Source: Chloroflexota bacterium
GTDB taxonomy: Bacteria; Chloroflexota; Anaerolineae; Aggregatilineales; Phototrophicaceae
DNA length: 48,089 bases
Reading direction: 5' to 3'
Assembly: GCA_009841405.1 (NCBI GenBank)
Contig: VXLV01000078.1
Location: 1-48,089 of the forward strand
The number at the start of each line of letters is the position of its first letter. The stretch's first letter is position 1. Positions 33,450 through 42,510 of the stretch are shown piece after piece. The notes below the pieces were generated by a model. That model had not been told where the DNA came from. It ran no database searches and saw nothing but the letters and a program-made list of their open reading frames with translations. The position numbers and the translations under genes were made by a program.

Positions 33450-35305
33450 TAGGCGCCCCCTCCCGCTGCCATGTGCCCGACGAGCGTATCCACCGCGCCG
33501 TAGCGAGCGAATATCCGCCGATAATGGTCGGATGTGAGCAGCAACTCGTCATGCGAGCCCCTGGCGATCGCGCGGCCATTCTCCAGCACGATGATTTGGT
33601 CCGCCCAGCGGATCTGCGACACGCGATGCGTGATCAAGATGGTCGTGCGTCCCTCTTGCGCGCGGCGCATCGCCTTCTGGATTTCGTCTTCCGTCGCGCT
33701 GTCGATGGCGCTGGTCGAGTCATCGAGGATCAGAATGCGCGGTTGGCGCAGGAATGCCCGCGCCAAAGCCAGGCGCTGCCGCTGCCCGCCGGACAGGGTC
33801 ACGCCGCGCTCGCCGATTTCGCTGTCATAGCCCTCGTTGAAGGACAGGATAAAGTCATGCGCCTGCGCTTCGCGGGCCGCGTTTTCGATCTCTTCCTGCG
33901 TCGCCCCCTGCACGCCGAAGGAGATATTCTCCGCCACCGATCGCGAGAAGAGAAAGATGTCTTGTTCGATCTTGCCCATCTGCGAGCGCAGCCGATCCAG
34001 GTTCCAGTCTCGCACGTCAACGCCGTCAATCAAGACGCGCCCGGCATCGACATCGTAGGTGCGGCTGACCAGTTGCGTCAGCGTCGACTTGCCCGAGCCG
34101 GTCTGCCCGACAATGGCGACAGTCTGCCCGGGCTCTACCGCGAACGAGACATCCTCGAGCACGGTCATGCCGTGGAACTTGAAGGTCACATTTTCGAACT
34201 CGATCCTGCCAATGACATCGGCGCTGTGGCCATCGAGATTCTCGTCGATATCCGCGCTTTGCTCAATCAGCTCCAGGATGCGGCGCGCGCCCGCCAAGCC
34301 CAGCTGAATCATGCTGATCGAGAACAGCGAGATGAAGACCGGGAACGAAAGCACTTGCATCAGGCCGGTGACCGCGACGATGTCGCCGATGCTGAGGATG
34401 CCGCGCCCGTACATATTCAGGCAGTGCAGGAAGAAGAACCCAAAGGCGACGCCGAACATCAACAAAGGCAGATAAGCCGCTTCGATTTTCCCTTGCTGCA
34501 CGAAATAATCGCGGAATTTCCAGGCGTTGCGCCGGAACTTCTTGCGCTCTTCGATCTCTTGCGCCGCCACTTTGACGATCTCGATGCCGCTGATCGTCTC
34601 TTCCAGGCGCGCGCTAAGCGTGCCGTATTGCATGCGCTGCTGCATCATCACCGGCTCCAGCCGCCGCATATAGCGCCGCACGACGATGACGTAGGCGATG
34701 ACGAACAAGATCGGCGCCAGCAGCAGTTCCAGATTGATGGTGGCGATGTAAATCATGGGTACGGCAAAACCCAGCACCATATCAAACATAAACATGATGC
34801 CCGGATGGATCACAAAGTTTAGCTGCCTTACATCGTCCGTGGCCCGCGCCATGATATCGCCGACGCGCTGCTGATCGTGGAAGGTTTGGCTTTTGCCCAG
34901 CAGGCTGGCGTAAAGTTCGTGGCGCGAATCGCGCTCGACCCGCGTCGACAGAATGACCATCGCCATCGATCCCATAAGCGAAAACAAGCCGTCTGAGACC
35001 GACAGGATCAGAACCGCGAGGCTGACGCCGATGACCGCCTCCGCGCCGCCGCCCGCGATGATAATCTCCGCGCCGCGGCCAAACATCACGCGCGCGCCGG
35101 AGAAGGCGATATAGGTCAGCGCGAAGCCCACCAGGCCCACGAAGAAATAGACCTTGTGTTCAAAGCAGTGCGAGATTATCCAACGCGCCGCGCTGCTGCG
35201 GTTGTACTCGCGCAAACCTTCAATTGAGAACTCGCTCTTTTGAGCCAATTCGCTCTCCCGTGAATAGACTGACGAATGGCGAAGCAAGGGCAAAGGAATG
35301 TACAT
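33449..35305 (-). CDS. ABC transporter, fused permease-ATPase, heterodimer subunit with degenerate Walker B
   Basis: The 618-residue protein starts at ATG 35305; the frame upstream to 35473 runs through a repeat and does not resemble the family. Membrane helices fill the first 380 residues. The ATPase domain has Walker A GQTGSGKSTL, signature LSGGQRQ, Walker B ILILDDSTSAID and H-loop ITHRVSQI. The Asp in place of the catalytic Glu makes its own ATP site non-canonical. The partner's altered signature (LSMGQ) would complete the same site, exactly the pattern of heterodimeric exporters with one degenerate site. Confidence 0.93.
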   Translation of the reverse strand: MYIPLPLLRHSSVYSRESELAQKSEFSIEGLREYNRSSAARWIISHCFEHKVYFFVGLVGFALTYIAFSGARVMFGRGAEIIIAGGGAEAVIGVSLAVLILSVSDGLFSLMGSMAMVILSTRVERDSRHELYASLLGKSQTFHDQQRVGDIMARATDDVRQLNFVIHPGIMFMFDMVLGFAVPMIYIATINLELLLAPILFVIAYVIVVRRYMRRLEPVMMQQRMQYGTLSARLEETISGIEIVKVAAQEIEERKKFRRNAWKFRDYFVQQGKIEAAYLPLLMFGVAFGFFFLHCLNMYGRGILSIGDIVAVTGLMQVLSFPVFISLFSISMIQLGLAGARRILELIEQSADIDENLDGHSADVIGRIEFENVTFKFHGMTVLEDVSFAVEPGQTVAIVGQTGSGKSTLTQLVSRTYDVDAGRVLIDGVDVRDWNLDRLRSQMGKIEQDIFLFSRSVAENISFGVQGATQEEIENAAREAQAHDFILSFNEGYDSEIGERGVTLSGGQRQRLALARAFLRQPRILILDDSTSAIDSATEDEIQKAMRRAQEGRTTILITHRVSQIRWADQIIVLENGRAIARGSHDELLLTSDHYRRIFARYGAVDTLVGHMAAGGGA

Positions 35306-35378
35306 GAGCGGCCCGCTTTGCGCAAGGGTGGCGATTGGCGCGGATCTGCTACAAAGCGTGGGTATAGCAGAGGCTAAT

Positions 35379-35415
35379 TGACCACCGAGGACACCGAGGA
35401 CACCGAGGTTTTCTT
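35379..35415 (+). repeat. CACCGAGG tandem run
   Basis: Three ACCGAGGAC units in tandem, a variant of the CACAGAG family. It lies between the ABC exporter and phosphoesterase genes. Confidence 0.75.
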
Positions 35416-35586
35416 TGACAGGGCGGTGACCTTTCGTCTCCAGAATACGCCACTCTCGATAAAGGGCTTGCATGGCGACCTCGCGCGCGCGTCCCTTAGC
35501 TGCCTGACGGGACTGTTGAGCGGCTGTTATACTGACTCAGTTCGCCCTGCAGTCGGCGAGCTTTCTGACAGAGCCGGGGTCTTGCG

Positions 35587-36951
35587 ATGCTCGACCGACA
35601 TTCCATTCCGACGCTGAAAGCCAGCGAAAGCGGTCATCAGTTCGTGGTCTACGGCGACAGCTGTTCGGGCATTGCCGGCGCGCTGCACGAGGCGACCTTC
35701 CGCCAGGTCAACGCGGCGATTGGCGCGCTTGACCGGCCACCGGATTTCATCTGTTTCCTCGGCGACGAAATCATGGGGCTGACGACCGACGCCGACGAGT
35801 TGCGCCGGCAGTGGCGGCACTTCTTCGGGCGCGAGCTGGCCTGGCTGGATCGCGACGCTATTCCGCTCTATCACGCGACCGGCAATCACACGACGTACGA
35901 TCCTATGAGCGACAAGGTCTTTCGCGACGTCATGCGCCATTTGCCCATCGACGAACGCGGCGGGTTGTCTTATTTCGTTCGGCGCGAGGATTTGCTGCTG
36001 GTCTTCGTCGACACGCTCGACGCGGGCGCGGGCGGGGAGGGCACGGTTGACGTCGTGTGGCTCGATGACGTCTTGCGCCGCCAGAGCGACGCGCGCTACA
36101 AGTTGGTGTTCGGCCATCATCCGGTCTGGCCCGTCAATGGCTACGCGGGCGATTACCAGCGCGCGATCGAGCGGGAGAACGGCCGGCGCTTCTGGGACGC
36201 GTTGCGGCGCCATGACGTACTCGCCTACTTTTGCAGCCATATCCTGGCTTTTGACGCGCAAGTTCAGGCAGGCATATTACAGATCTGCACGGCGGGCGCC
36301 GCAACCGCCCATCGCATGCCTCCCGAGCAAGAGTACTTGCACTTTGCGCAGGTCGCGCTTGATGAATGCGGCTTGCGCTGGCAAACGCTGGATCGCCGCG
36401 GCCAGATGCGCGAGTGGCTGCGCTGGCCCTGGCAGTTGCCGCCGGTATCGGACTGGTCGGCTTTCACGCCGGGCGCGGCGCGATCCTTGCCTGCAGATTG
36501 CTTGCAAAACGCCGAGACGGCCAGCTTGATCGTTTGGGAGATCAACGCGCGCTTGGCGCCGGACACAAACGCTCAGCCGCAGACGCTACTTTGCGCCGAT
36601 GCGGAAGACGGCGCGCTGGCCTGGCTCTGGCTCGGCATCAGCGGCGTCGACGGACGGATGACCGCGCTGCTCAGCCCGCAGGCGAATCGCAGCCCGCATC
36701 GCTGGCTGGGCCCGGCGTTGCCGCGCGACCGCCGATTCAGCATTCAGTTCGCCCTTCATAGCGGCCTGGGGCCGGGCGGTCTGCTCTGGCGGTGGAGCGA
36801 CGGGGACGCCTGGTCGAGCATGATTGGCGCCTCGGCCTGGGGCGTCGAGCGCTTGCCCTGGTCCAGCAGCTGGCGGGTCGGCGGCGGGGGCCTCCAGGAG
36901 CTCAGCCTCAAGTGGCATCGCGAAAGTTTTGCCCTCGCCAATTTCCTGTAG
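35587..36951 (+). CDS. Calcineurin-like metallophosphoesterase with C-terminal beta-rich extension
   Basis: The 454-residue protein has a phosphoesterase domain in the first 255 residues. Metal and active-site blocks appear in order: YGDSCSG, FLGDEIMG, TGNHTTYD, FGHHPVWPVNGY and CSHILAFD in place of the common GHxH. The final 190 residues are Trp-rich and beta-like, without a recognised family. The GNHT variant resembles purple-acid-phosphatase-like and PhoD-like relatives. No signal peptide is visible, so it is probably cytoplasmic. The start is supported by GGGGT upstream. Substrate unknown. Confidence 0.87.
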   Translation: MLDRHSIPTLKASESGHQFVVYGDSCSGIAGALHEATFRQVNAAIGALDRPPDFICFLGDEIMGLTTDADELRRQWRHFFGRELAWLDRDAIPLYHATGNHTTYDPMSDKVFRDVMRHLPIDERGGLSYFVRREDLLLVFVDTLDAGAGGEGTVDVVWLDDVLRRQSDARYKLVFGHHPVWPVNGYAGDYQRAIERENGRRFWDALRRHDVLAYFCSHILAFDAQVQAGILQICTAGAATAHRMPPEQEYLHFAQVALDECGLRWQTLDRRGQMREWLRWPWQLPPVSDWSAFTPGAARSLPADCLQNAETASLIVWEINARLAPDTNAQPQTLLCADAEDGALAWLWLGISGVDGRMTALLSPQANRSPHRWLGPALPRDRRFSIQFALHSGLGPGGLLWRWSDGDAWSSMIGASAWGVERLPWSSSWRVGGGGLQELSLKWHRESFALANFL

Positions 36952-36977
36952 ACGCTAGCATACAATCAATTCATTGC

Positions 36978-37022
36978 TTTACTCTGTGTCCTCTGTGTAT
37001 CCTCTGTGTTCTCTGTGGTAAG
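36978..37022 (-). repeat. CACAGAG-type run, reverse orientation
   Basis: Four TCTGTGT/CCTCTGTG units ending CTCTGTGGTAAG, the reverse of the run at 2148. It lies in the 112-base gap before the enolase-superfamily gene. Confidence 0.8.
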
Positions 37023-37063
37023 CATTTGATGATCAGTTTGCAGTTACATAGGACGAAGCGACA

Positions 37064-38188
37064 ATGAAAATCACCGGCGTCGAAACGATTTTGGTACGCA
37101 ATATCGAGCCTTATGTCGGCGGCCAGTACTGGCTCTTTGTTCAGCTTTCTACCGACGCAGGCATCGTTGGGCTGGGCGAACGGCCGAGCGGCCTGGCGCT
37201 TGACCTCTCGTCGCAGATGCGCCTTATCCATCAGCTCTGCGACCAATTCGTCATCGGCAGCAGCCCCTTCGATATCGAGCTCATGTGGCAGAAGGTCTAC
37301 GGTTCGCGCCACGATTATCGCCACCCCAGTCTTTACGGCACGCCCGCGCTGAGCGCTATTGAGATGGCCTGCTGGGATATCGTCGGCAAAGCGCTGAATC
37401 AGCCGGTATATAACCTGTTGGGCGGGCGCATTCACGAGCGGCTGCGCGCCTATGCCTATATGCCGACCGACGGCATCTGGGAGGACCCGGCCGAGGCGGG
37501 CAGAATCGCTGAGCAGCTGGTGCGCGCTGGCAACAGCGCCTGCAAATTTGATCTCTTCACGCCGATCAGCCCGGCGCCGCGCGATTACTCGCTGAGCTTC
37601 ATTCGTCACATGGGCAAGATTTTCCAGGCTATACGCGACGCGGTCGGCGACGAGTTGGAAGTGGCCATCGGCACGCACGGGCAGTTCAGCACCGCCGGCG
37701 CCATCCGCGTGGCGGCTGAGCTGGAGCAGTACAGCCCCTACTGGTTCGAGGAGCCGGTCCCTCCCGAGAATGTCGACGAGATGGCGCGGGTCGCGGCGCA
37801 AACCAGCATCCCCATCGCTTCCGGCGAGCGGCTGGCGACCAAATACGAATTCTCCGAGCTGCTACGGAAACAGGCGGCGCAAATCATCCAGGTGGACGTG
37901 GGGCAATGCGGCGGCATTTTGGAGGCGAAGAAAATCGCCAGCATCGCCGAGGCGCATTACGCCATGATCGCGCCCCATATGTATTGCGGGCCAGTGGCCA
38001 TGGCCGCGGCGGTACAGCTGGACGCCTGCACGCCCAACTTCCTGATTCAGGAGTTCAACACCAACGCGCTGCACAGCCAGATCCTGCGCGAGCCGATCGT
38101 GTTGGAGAATGGATTCCTGACGCCGCCGGCTGGACCCGGCCTGGGCATCGAGCTGGACCCGGCCGTCCTGCAGCGGCATCGGGCGTGA
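37064..38188 (+). CDS. Mandelate racemase/muconate lactonizing enzyme family protein (enolase superfamily)
   Basis: The 374-residue protein has the N-terminal capping domain (MKITGVETILVRN) and a TIM barrel. Barrel landmarks are ALSAIEMACWDIVGKALNQP, the metal-ligand Glu in YWFEEPVPPEN, a second Glu in IASGERLATKYEF, DVGQCGGILEAKKIA and the general-base His in IAPHMYCGP. The first metal-ligand strand reads IGTHGQF, where many relatives have Asp before x-His-Gly; this may be a subgroup trait or an altered metal site. Members dehydrate or epimerise acid sugars. Substrate unknown. It appears to be a single gene flanked by repeats. Confidence 0.92.
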   Translation: MKITGVETILVRNIEPYVGGQYWLFVQLSTDAGIVGLGERPSGLALDLSSQMRLIHQLCDQFVIGSSPFDIELMWQKVYGSRHDYRHPSLYGTPALSAIEMACWDIVGKALNQPVYNLLGGRIHERLRAYAYMPTDGIWEDPAEAGRIAEQLVRAGNSACKFDLFTPISPAPRDYSLSFIRHMGKIFQAIRDAVGDELEVAIGTHGQFSTAGAIRVAAELEQYSPYWFEEPVPPENVDEMARVAAQTSIPIASGERLATKYEFSELLRKQAAQIIQVDVGQCGGILEAKKIASIAEAHYAMIAPHMYCGPVAMAAAVQLDACTPNFLIQEFNTNALHSQILREPIVLENGFLTPPAGPGLGIELDPAVLQRHRA

Positions 38189-38276
38189 GCGGCAAATATC
38201 ACCGACAATGGATATGGAAAACTCTTTGTCCTCGGTTGTTCAAACAGAGCAAAGTGAGGCCGACCTCAAGTCGATT

Positions 38277-38346
38277 GTAGGGGCGACTTATTAAGTCGCC
38301 CGCTAGTTCCACGCCATATGCGGGCGACCTGATAGGTCGCCCCTAC
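38277..38346. repeat. Two GTAGGGGCGA hairpins arranged as a 70-base inverted repeat
   Basis: Two 27-base copies face each other (38277-38303 and 38320-38346) around a 16-base spacer. Each is itself palindromic, with centres TTATTAA and CTGATAG, and the outer arms also pair, so the block can form either two small hairpins or one long one. The rest of the gap 38189-38513 shows only a short CTCTGTGGTG fragment near 38394. Confidence 0.9.
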
Positions 38347-38513
38347 GGCCACCTTTTGTATTTCGCATTATTTTCTTGAAAGCGTTTCTATGCCTCTGTG
38401 GTGAAATATCATTTGCGGCCAAATTCAGCCGCACGCTGGGGCGACCGCCGCTTGGACAATGCCGCCGCTCGGTCTATCATGGGTTGCTGCTCGCCTAAAC
38501 CAGAGGACAACTT

Positions 38514-39464
38514 ATGCAAGCGATACTCGCCGCCGCGCGCGACGCCGCCCAGCTTTGCCGACTCGTCCAGGAGAGATACCTGGTCGCCAGCGCCAAATCC
38601 AGCGGCGCGCAGACCGAGCCGGTCACCATCGCCGACTACGGTTCGCAGGCTATCATCTGCCGCGCCCTGCAAGCGCATTACCCAGACGACGCCGTCGTAG
38701 CAGAAGAGTCGGGCGACCAGTTCTTGCAGTTGGTCTCCGATGAACAGCGGGGGCAAGTCTTGTCGTTGCTGGCGCAGGTGCTGCGCGCGCCGGTCAGCGA
38801 AGCACAGTTGATCGCCTGGCTCGATTTCGGCGTCAATCGCTCAGCCGCTCGGACCTGGGTCATCGACCCCATTGACGGCACCAAGGGGTTCCTGGCGCGC
38901 CGGCATTACGTGGTCGCCGTCGGTCTGCTGCGAGACGGTCAGGTGAGCGAGGGCATTGTGGCCGCGCCCGGCTACTGCAATGGGGCGGGCGCCCTCTTCT
39001 ACACGCGCGACGGCGCAACTTATCGCGCGCCGCTGGCTGCCGGCGCCGGAGAGCGCGTAAGCGTCTCGCAGCGTCACAGCATCGACGAGTACATCGCCGT
39101 GCAAAGCTACGAGCGCTACCACGCCAGCAAATCGCGCATGGGGCGCGCGCGCGACTACGCCGGCATGGGCGCTGTGCGGCTGCTGGAACTGGACAGCATG
39201 GAGAAATACGCGTTGGTGGCTTGCGGGGATGCCGACCTTTACATGCGCTTGCCGCGTGAAGGCAGTACCTACGAGCACAAAATCTGGGACCACGCCGCCG
39301 GCGTCGCCCTGGTGCAGAACGCGGGCGGCACGGTCACGGACCTCGACGGCGGCCCGCTGGACTTCTCGCAAGGCGAGACCCTGCCCAATGCCGGGCTGAT
39401 CGCCAGCAACGGCGCCCATCATGGGCGGGTGGTTGAGGCTGTCCAGCGCGTGCTGGCGGAGTAG
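38514..39464 (+). CDS. 3'(2'),5'-bisphosphate nucleotidase / inositol monophosphatase family (CysQ-like)
   Basis: The 316-residue protein carries the lithium-sensitive phosphatase motifs: VAEESGDQF near residue 65, WVIDPIDGTKGFLAR with the metal-binding Asp residues, and WDHAAGVALVQNAGG near the C-terminus. The insert between the first two motifs and the GTKGF variant favour the HAL2/CysQ branch, which removes the 3'-phosphate of PAP/PAPS, over true inositol phosphatases. AGAGGA lies six bases before the ATG. It stands alone in this window with no sulfate-assimilation genes nearby. Confidence 0.92.
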   Translation: MQAILAAARDAAQLCRLVQERYLVASAKSSGAQTEPVTIADYGSQAIICRALQAHYPDDAVVAEESGDQFLQLVSDEQRGQVLSLLAQVLRAPVSEAQLIAWLDFGVNRSAARTWVIDPIDGTKGFLARRHYVVAVGLLRDGQVSEGIVAAPGYCNGAGALFYTRDGATYRAPLAAGAGERVSVSQRHSIDEYIAVQSYERYHASKSRMGRARDYAGMGAVRLLELDSMEKYALVACGDADLYMRLPREGSTYEHKIWDHAAGVALVQNAGGTVTDLDGGPLDFSQGETLPNAGLIASNGAHHGRVVEAVQRVLAE

Positions 39465-39503
39465 GTTGTCGGCAGCATTCCGAAGTCGGGGCGAGTCGGC
39501 GTC

Positions 39504-40658
39504 TCAAACCGCCAACCGCTGCGGGCGCCGCGCGGCGATCAGCCCGGCGTAGAGCTCAATCACCTCATCCATGATCGCCTCCCAGGACTGAGTCTCGGCG
39601 TAAGCGCGCGCTTGCTGGCCCATCCAGGCGCGCTGCTTCCGGTTGCTCGCGATCTTTCGCACAGCGGCCAGCAGCCCCGCCCTATCGCCGCTCTCGTAGG
39701 TATAGCCGTTCACGCCCTCGCTGACGATATCGGCAACTCCGCCAACACGCGCCGCGACCACCGGCAAGCCAGACGCCATCGCCTCGATCACCACCAGCCC
39801 GAAGGTTTCCAGCCGCGACGGGAATACGAAGATATCCGCGCTGGCGTAGGCTTGCGACAGTCGCCGGCCGCGCAAGTAGCCCATAAAGGCGGCGGGCTGC
39901 CCTACGAACTCGCGCTCGAGCGCCGCGCGCGCCGGGCCATCGCCGACCACGACCAAACGCGTATTCGGGATTTGCTCTAACACGGGGCGGATATGCTCAA
40001 TCTGCTTTTCCAGCGAGAGGCGGCCCACATAGAGGAGCACAGTATCGTCCGGATGGCCTTGCGTCATCTCCTCGCGCATGGCGGCGCAGCGGAAGCCGGG
40101 GTGAAAAGCGGCCGCATCGACGCCGCGCCGCCACAAGCCGACCCGGTTGATGCCCAGCCGCCGCATCTGCCGCTGCACCAGCTTGGACGGCGCCAGACTG
40201 TAATCGGCCCAGTTAAAGACATTCTTCGTGATCTCGTCAATCAGCGGCCCCGTAAAACCCAGATCGAGCGCGCCCAGGCGGAATTGCCGCGCCAGCCGCG
40301 CGTAATCGAGATGAAACGAGGTCACGGTCGGCACGTCGAGCCACTTCAGCATTGCCATGGCCGGGATGCCAGTCGCCACCGGATGCAAAAGATGCGCCAC
40401 ATCGGGCTGGAAGGCGGCAAGGTCGCGGTACAGCGCAAAGGTGGCGAAGCCGATCCGCGCTTCCGGATAGAGCGGCATCGGCATGCTGGGCAAGCTGTGA
40501 ACCGGCGCGTCGTTATAGCTTTGCTCAGCGCCATAGCCCGGCGCGATGACAAGCGCCTCGATGCCGCGCCGCGCCAGGTGATCCAGCAGCAGGCAGGTCA
40601 CCTTGACGATGCCGTCAACTTTTGGCAAGAACGTCTCAGTGATGATGGCTACGCGCAT
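39504..40658 (-). CDS. GT4 family glycosyltransferase, mannosyl/sulfoquinovosyl-transferase-like
   Basis: The 384-residue GT-B protein opens with MRVAIITETFLPKVDGIVKV, close to the start of SQD2- and PimB-like lipid glycosyltransferases. The donor domain has LLYVGRLSLEKQIEHI, TRLVVVGDGPARAALE and ETFGLVVIEAMASGLPVVAARVGG, which contains the E-x7-E motif. A lipid acceptor (glycolipid synthesis) is suggested by the N-terminal resemblance but is not proven. It is transcribed divergently from the Uma2-like gene and has no partner gene on its strand. Confidence 0.92.
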   Translation of the reverse strand: MRVAIITETFLPKVDGIVKVTCLLLDHLARRGIEALVIAPGYGAEQSYNDAPVHSLPSMPMPLYPEARIGFATFALYRDLAAFQPDVAHLLHPVATGIPAMAMLKWLDVPTVTSFHLDYARLARQFRLGALDLGFTGPLIDEITKNVFNWADYSLAPSKLVQRQMRRLGINRVGLWRRGVDAAAFHPGFRCAAMREEMTQGHPDDTVLLYVGRLSLEKQIEHIRPVLEQIPNTRLVVVGDGPARAALEREFVGQPAAFMGYLRGRRLSQAYASADIFVFPSRLETFGLVVIEAMASGLPVVAARVGGVADIVSEGVNGYTYESGDRAGLLAAVRKIASNRKQRAWMGQQARAYAETQSWEAIMDEVIELYAGLIAARRPQRLAV

Positions 40659-40767
40659 GGCTTTCCCAGTGGCTCAACTAGCCGTATTTGTAACACATGC
40701 GGGCCGGCAGGTCATATTTTGCGCGCCCTTCGGATTCCCGCCGCTGCTTTGGAGGGGGCTGTATTCG

Positions 40768-40776
40768 TGATATAAT
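40768..40776 (+). promoter_or_regulatory. Extended -10 promoter candidate for the Uma2-like gene
   Basis: TGA directly before a perfect TATAAT (40771-40776) forms an extended -10. The predicted leader to ATG 40810 is about 27 bases and includes CCGAGGG. Confidence 0.55.
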
Positions 40777-40809
40777 GGCGCGAGTAGACTACAGGCCGAG
40801 GGTCCAAAA

Positions 40810-41544
40810 ATGGCGATAGAACGCGTCGAAAACTTGCCCCCTCCGCATCGCTTCACTGTGGAAGAGTATTTCGCGTTTGAAGAAGCCAGCGAATTCAAAC
40901 ACGAGTACATCGATGGCGTGATTTATGATTGGGGCGATCCCGATCCTGACGCGCCCGTTCATCCCGATTATGTGCCCGGCTACCCCATGCCCCATCTTTT
41001 CACTGTCGAAGAGTATCTCGCCTTTGAAGCCCAGAGCGAGTTTAAGCACGAGTACATCGATGGAGTCATCTACGACATGACGGGCGGCACGTTTAAGCAT
41101 TCTAGAGTCAAAGTCAGAATGACGTTTGCGCTGGAGTTGCGGCTACAGGGAAGCGTCTACACCGTCTGCAACAGCGATATGAGCGTCAGAGTTGGAGCAA
41201 GCCGGTTTGTCTACCCGGATGTGAGTGTCGTCCGGGGCCAGCCACAGCTGGAAGACGACGATACCACGCTGCTGAATCCGATCCTGACCGCCGAAGTGCT
41301 TTCGCCGACCACGGAAGATTACGACCGCAGTACCAAGCTCAGGTATTATCAGGCGCTCCCAAGCCTGCAATGCTGTCTCATCGTTGAACAGTTCGACATG
41401 CAGGTTGACGCCTACATTCGCGTGGATGACAGCTGGCGGCATCAGCGTTACGACTCAAGCGACGACATCATCCCGCTGCCCATGCTCGAATGCCAGTTGC
41501 CGCTCGCCGAGATTTATCGCGGCATCAGCTTTGAATCCGCTTGA
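40810..41544 (+). CDS. Uma2 family (DUF820) PD-(D/E)XK nuclease-like protein with duplicated N-terminal segment
   Basis: The 244-residue protein ends with a complete Uma2 core: HEYIDGVIYDMTGGTFKH, FVYPDVSVV with the first acidic site, and LTAEVLSPTTEDYDRSTKLRYYQ with the Glu and Lys of the PD-(D/E)XK fold. Residues 13-40 and 62-89 are near copies (24 of 28 identical), so a 28-residue N-terminal module is repeated with a 21-residue Asp/Pro-rich linker. Only the second copy continues into the nuclease core. Uma2 proteins are abundant in cyanobacteria and Chloroflexota; their substrate is unknown. Confidence 0.9.
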   Translation: MAIERVENLPPPHRFTVEEYFAFEEASEFKHEYIDGVIYDWGDPDPDAPVHPDYVPGYPMPHLFTVEEYLAFEAQSEFKHEYIDGVIYDMTGGTFKHSRVKVRMTFALELRLQGSVYTVCNSDMSVRVGASRFVYPDVSVVRGQPQLEDDDTTLLNPILTAEVLSPTTEDYDRSTKLRYYQALPSLQCCLIVEQFDMQVDAYIRVDDSWRHQRYDSSDDIIPLPMLECQLPLAEIYRGISFESA

Positions 41545-41586
41545 TGGCGCCCAAGATTCGCCGGCAGACTGGACCGTGAGCGCCAA

Positions 41587-42507
41587 ATGACCGCCGACGC
41601 CCCTGGACGACTAAGCGCGCTGCAGCGCATCAACGCCGACGACCGGTCGCCGATGGAGTCGCTGCCCTACTGGGCGCGCGCCACCAACCCCATCGTGCGC
41701 CGCCATCTGGGGCTGTACTGGCGCACCCTGCCGCCCGAATTTGAGCCGATATTCTATATCTGCGGCTTCTGGCTGGTCGCGCTGCTGGTCGGCATCGTCT
41801 TCCCCTTCGTCACCGACCTGGCCACCACGGTGATAGTGGTCTCGGTGCTGGTGATTCCGGTGGGCATGATTTTCTATTTGCGCGCGCTGCTGTCCATCGC
41901 CGCCAATGCCGCCGCCGCGATGGCGGACGAAATACGCAACAACACCATGCACCTGCTGATGTCGACGCCGATGTCGCTGGAGCAAATCTTCCTGGGCAAG
42001 GTGGCCTCGGCGATCTGGCGCAAGATGGACGACCTCATCCTCATCGTGCAAGGCGCGGCCATCTTCGGTCCGCCGCTAATCATCATGCACTACGCCGGGC
42101 TCTTCCCGCTGCGCGAATCCGGGCCCGCTACCTACCTGCTGATTATCGCCATGACGATCACCGCGTTGCTGCGCCTGGTGCTGGAGCCGCTGATGGTCGG
42201 GATGGTGGGCGTGGGCATCGGCGCCTTCGTGCCTTTTCGCGCCATCGCCATCACCTCGTCCCTGGCCTGGGTCGCCTTCTATTTCATCTTGATCAATATG
42301 TTGCAGCAACTGAACTTGCAGAACCTGTCAGCTGCGCTGGATCTGGCGCGCGAGGCGTCGGATGCGGCGATGGCCGCGGCCAATATGCGCGTGGCGCTGG
42401 CGCTGGCGCTGACGGTCGTGGTGGAGTTGGCGCTGCCGGTGCTGCTGCCCTATGCGCTGATCCGGCTGGTCAGCAGTCTACTGGCGCGGCAGATGCGAGC
42501 GAATTGA
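41587..42507 (+). CDS. Multi-pass membrane protein, ABC-2 type permease-like
   Basis: The 306-residue protein has six to seven hydrophobic segments. The cytoplasmic stretch MADEIRNNTMHLLMSTPMSL resembles the coupling region of ABC-2 permeases (rGTLEqLLvTPvs-like), and it is followed by IFLGKVASAIW, also typical of these permeases. No ATPase gene lies in the window beside it, so its partner may be elsewhere or absent. The start follows the Uma2 stop by 42 bases on the same strand. The 40-bp hairpin repeat begins three bases after its stop and might end transcription. Confidence 0.7.
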   Translation: MTADAPGRLSALQRINADDRSPMESLPYWARATNPIVRRHLGLYWRTLPPEFEPIFYICGFWLVALLVGIVFPFVTDLATTVIVVSVLVIPVGMIFYLRALLSIAANAAAAMADEIRNNTMHLLMSTPMSLEQIFLGKVASAIWRKMDDLILIVQGAAIFGPPLIIMHYAGLFPLRESGPATYLLIIAMTITALLRLVLEPLMVGMVGVGIGAFVPFRAIAITSSLAWVAFYFILINMLQQLNLQNLSAALDLAREASDAAMAAANMRVALALALTVVVELALPVLLPYALIRLVSSLLARQMRAN

Positions 42508-42510
42508 GGG

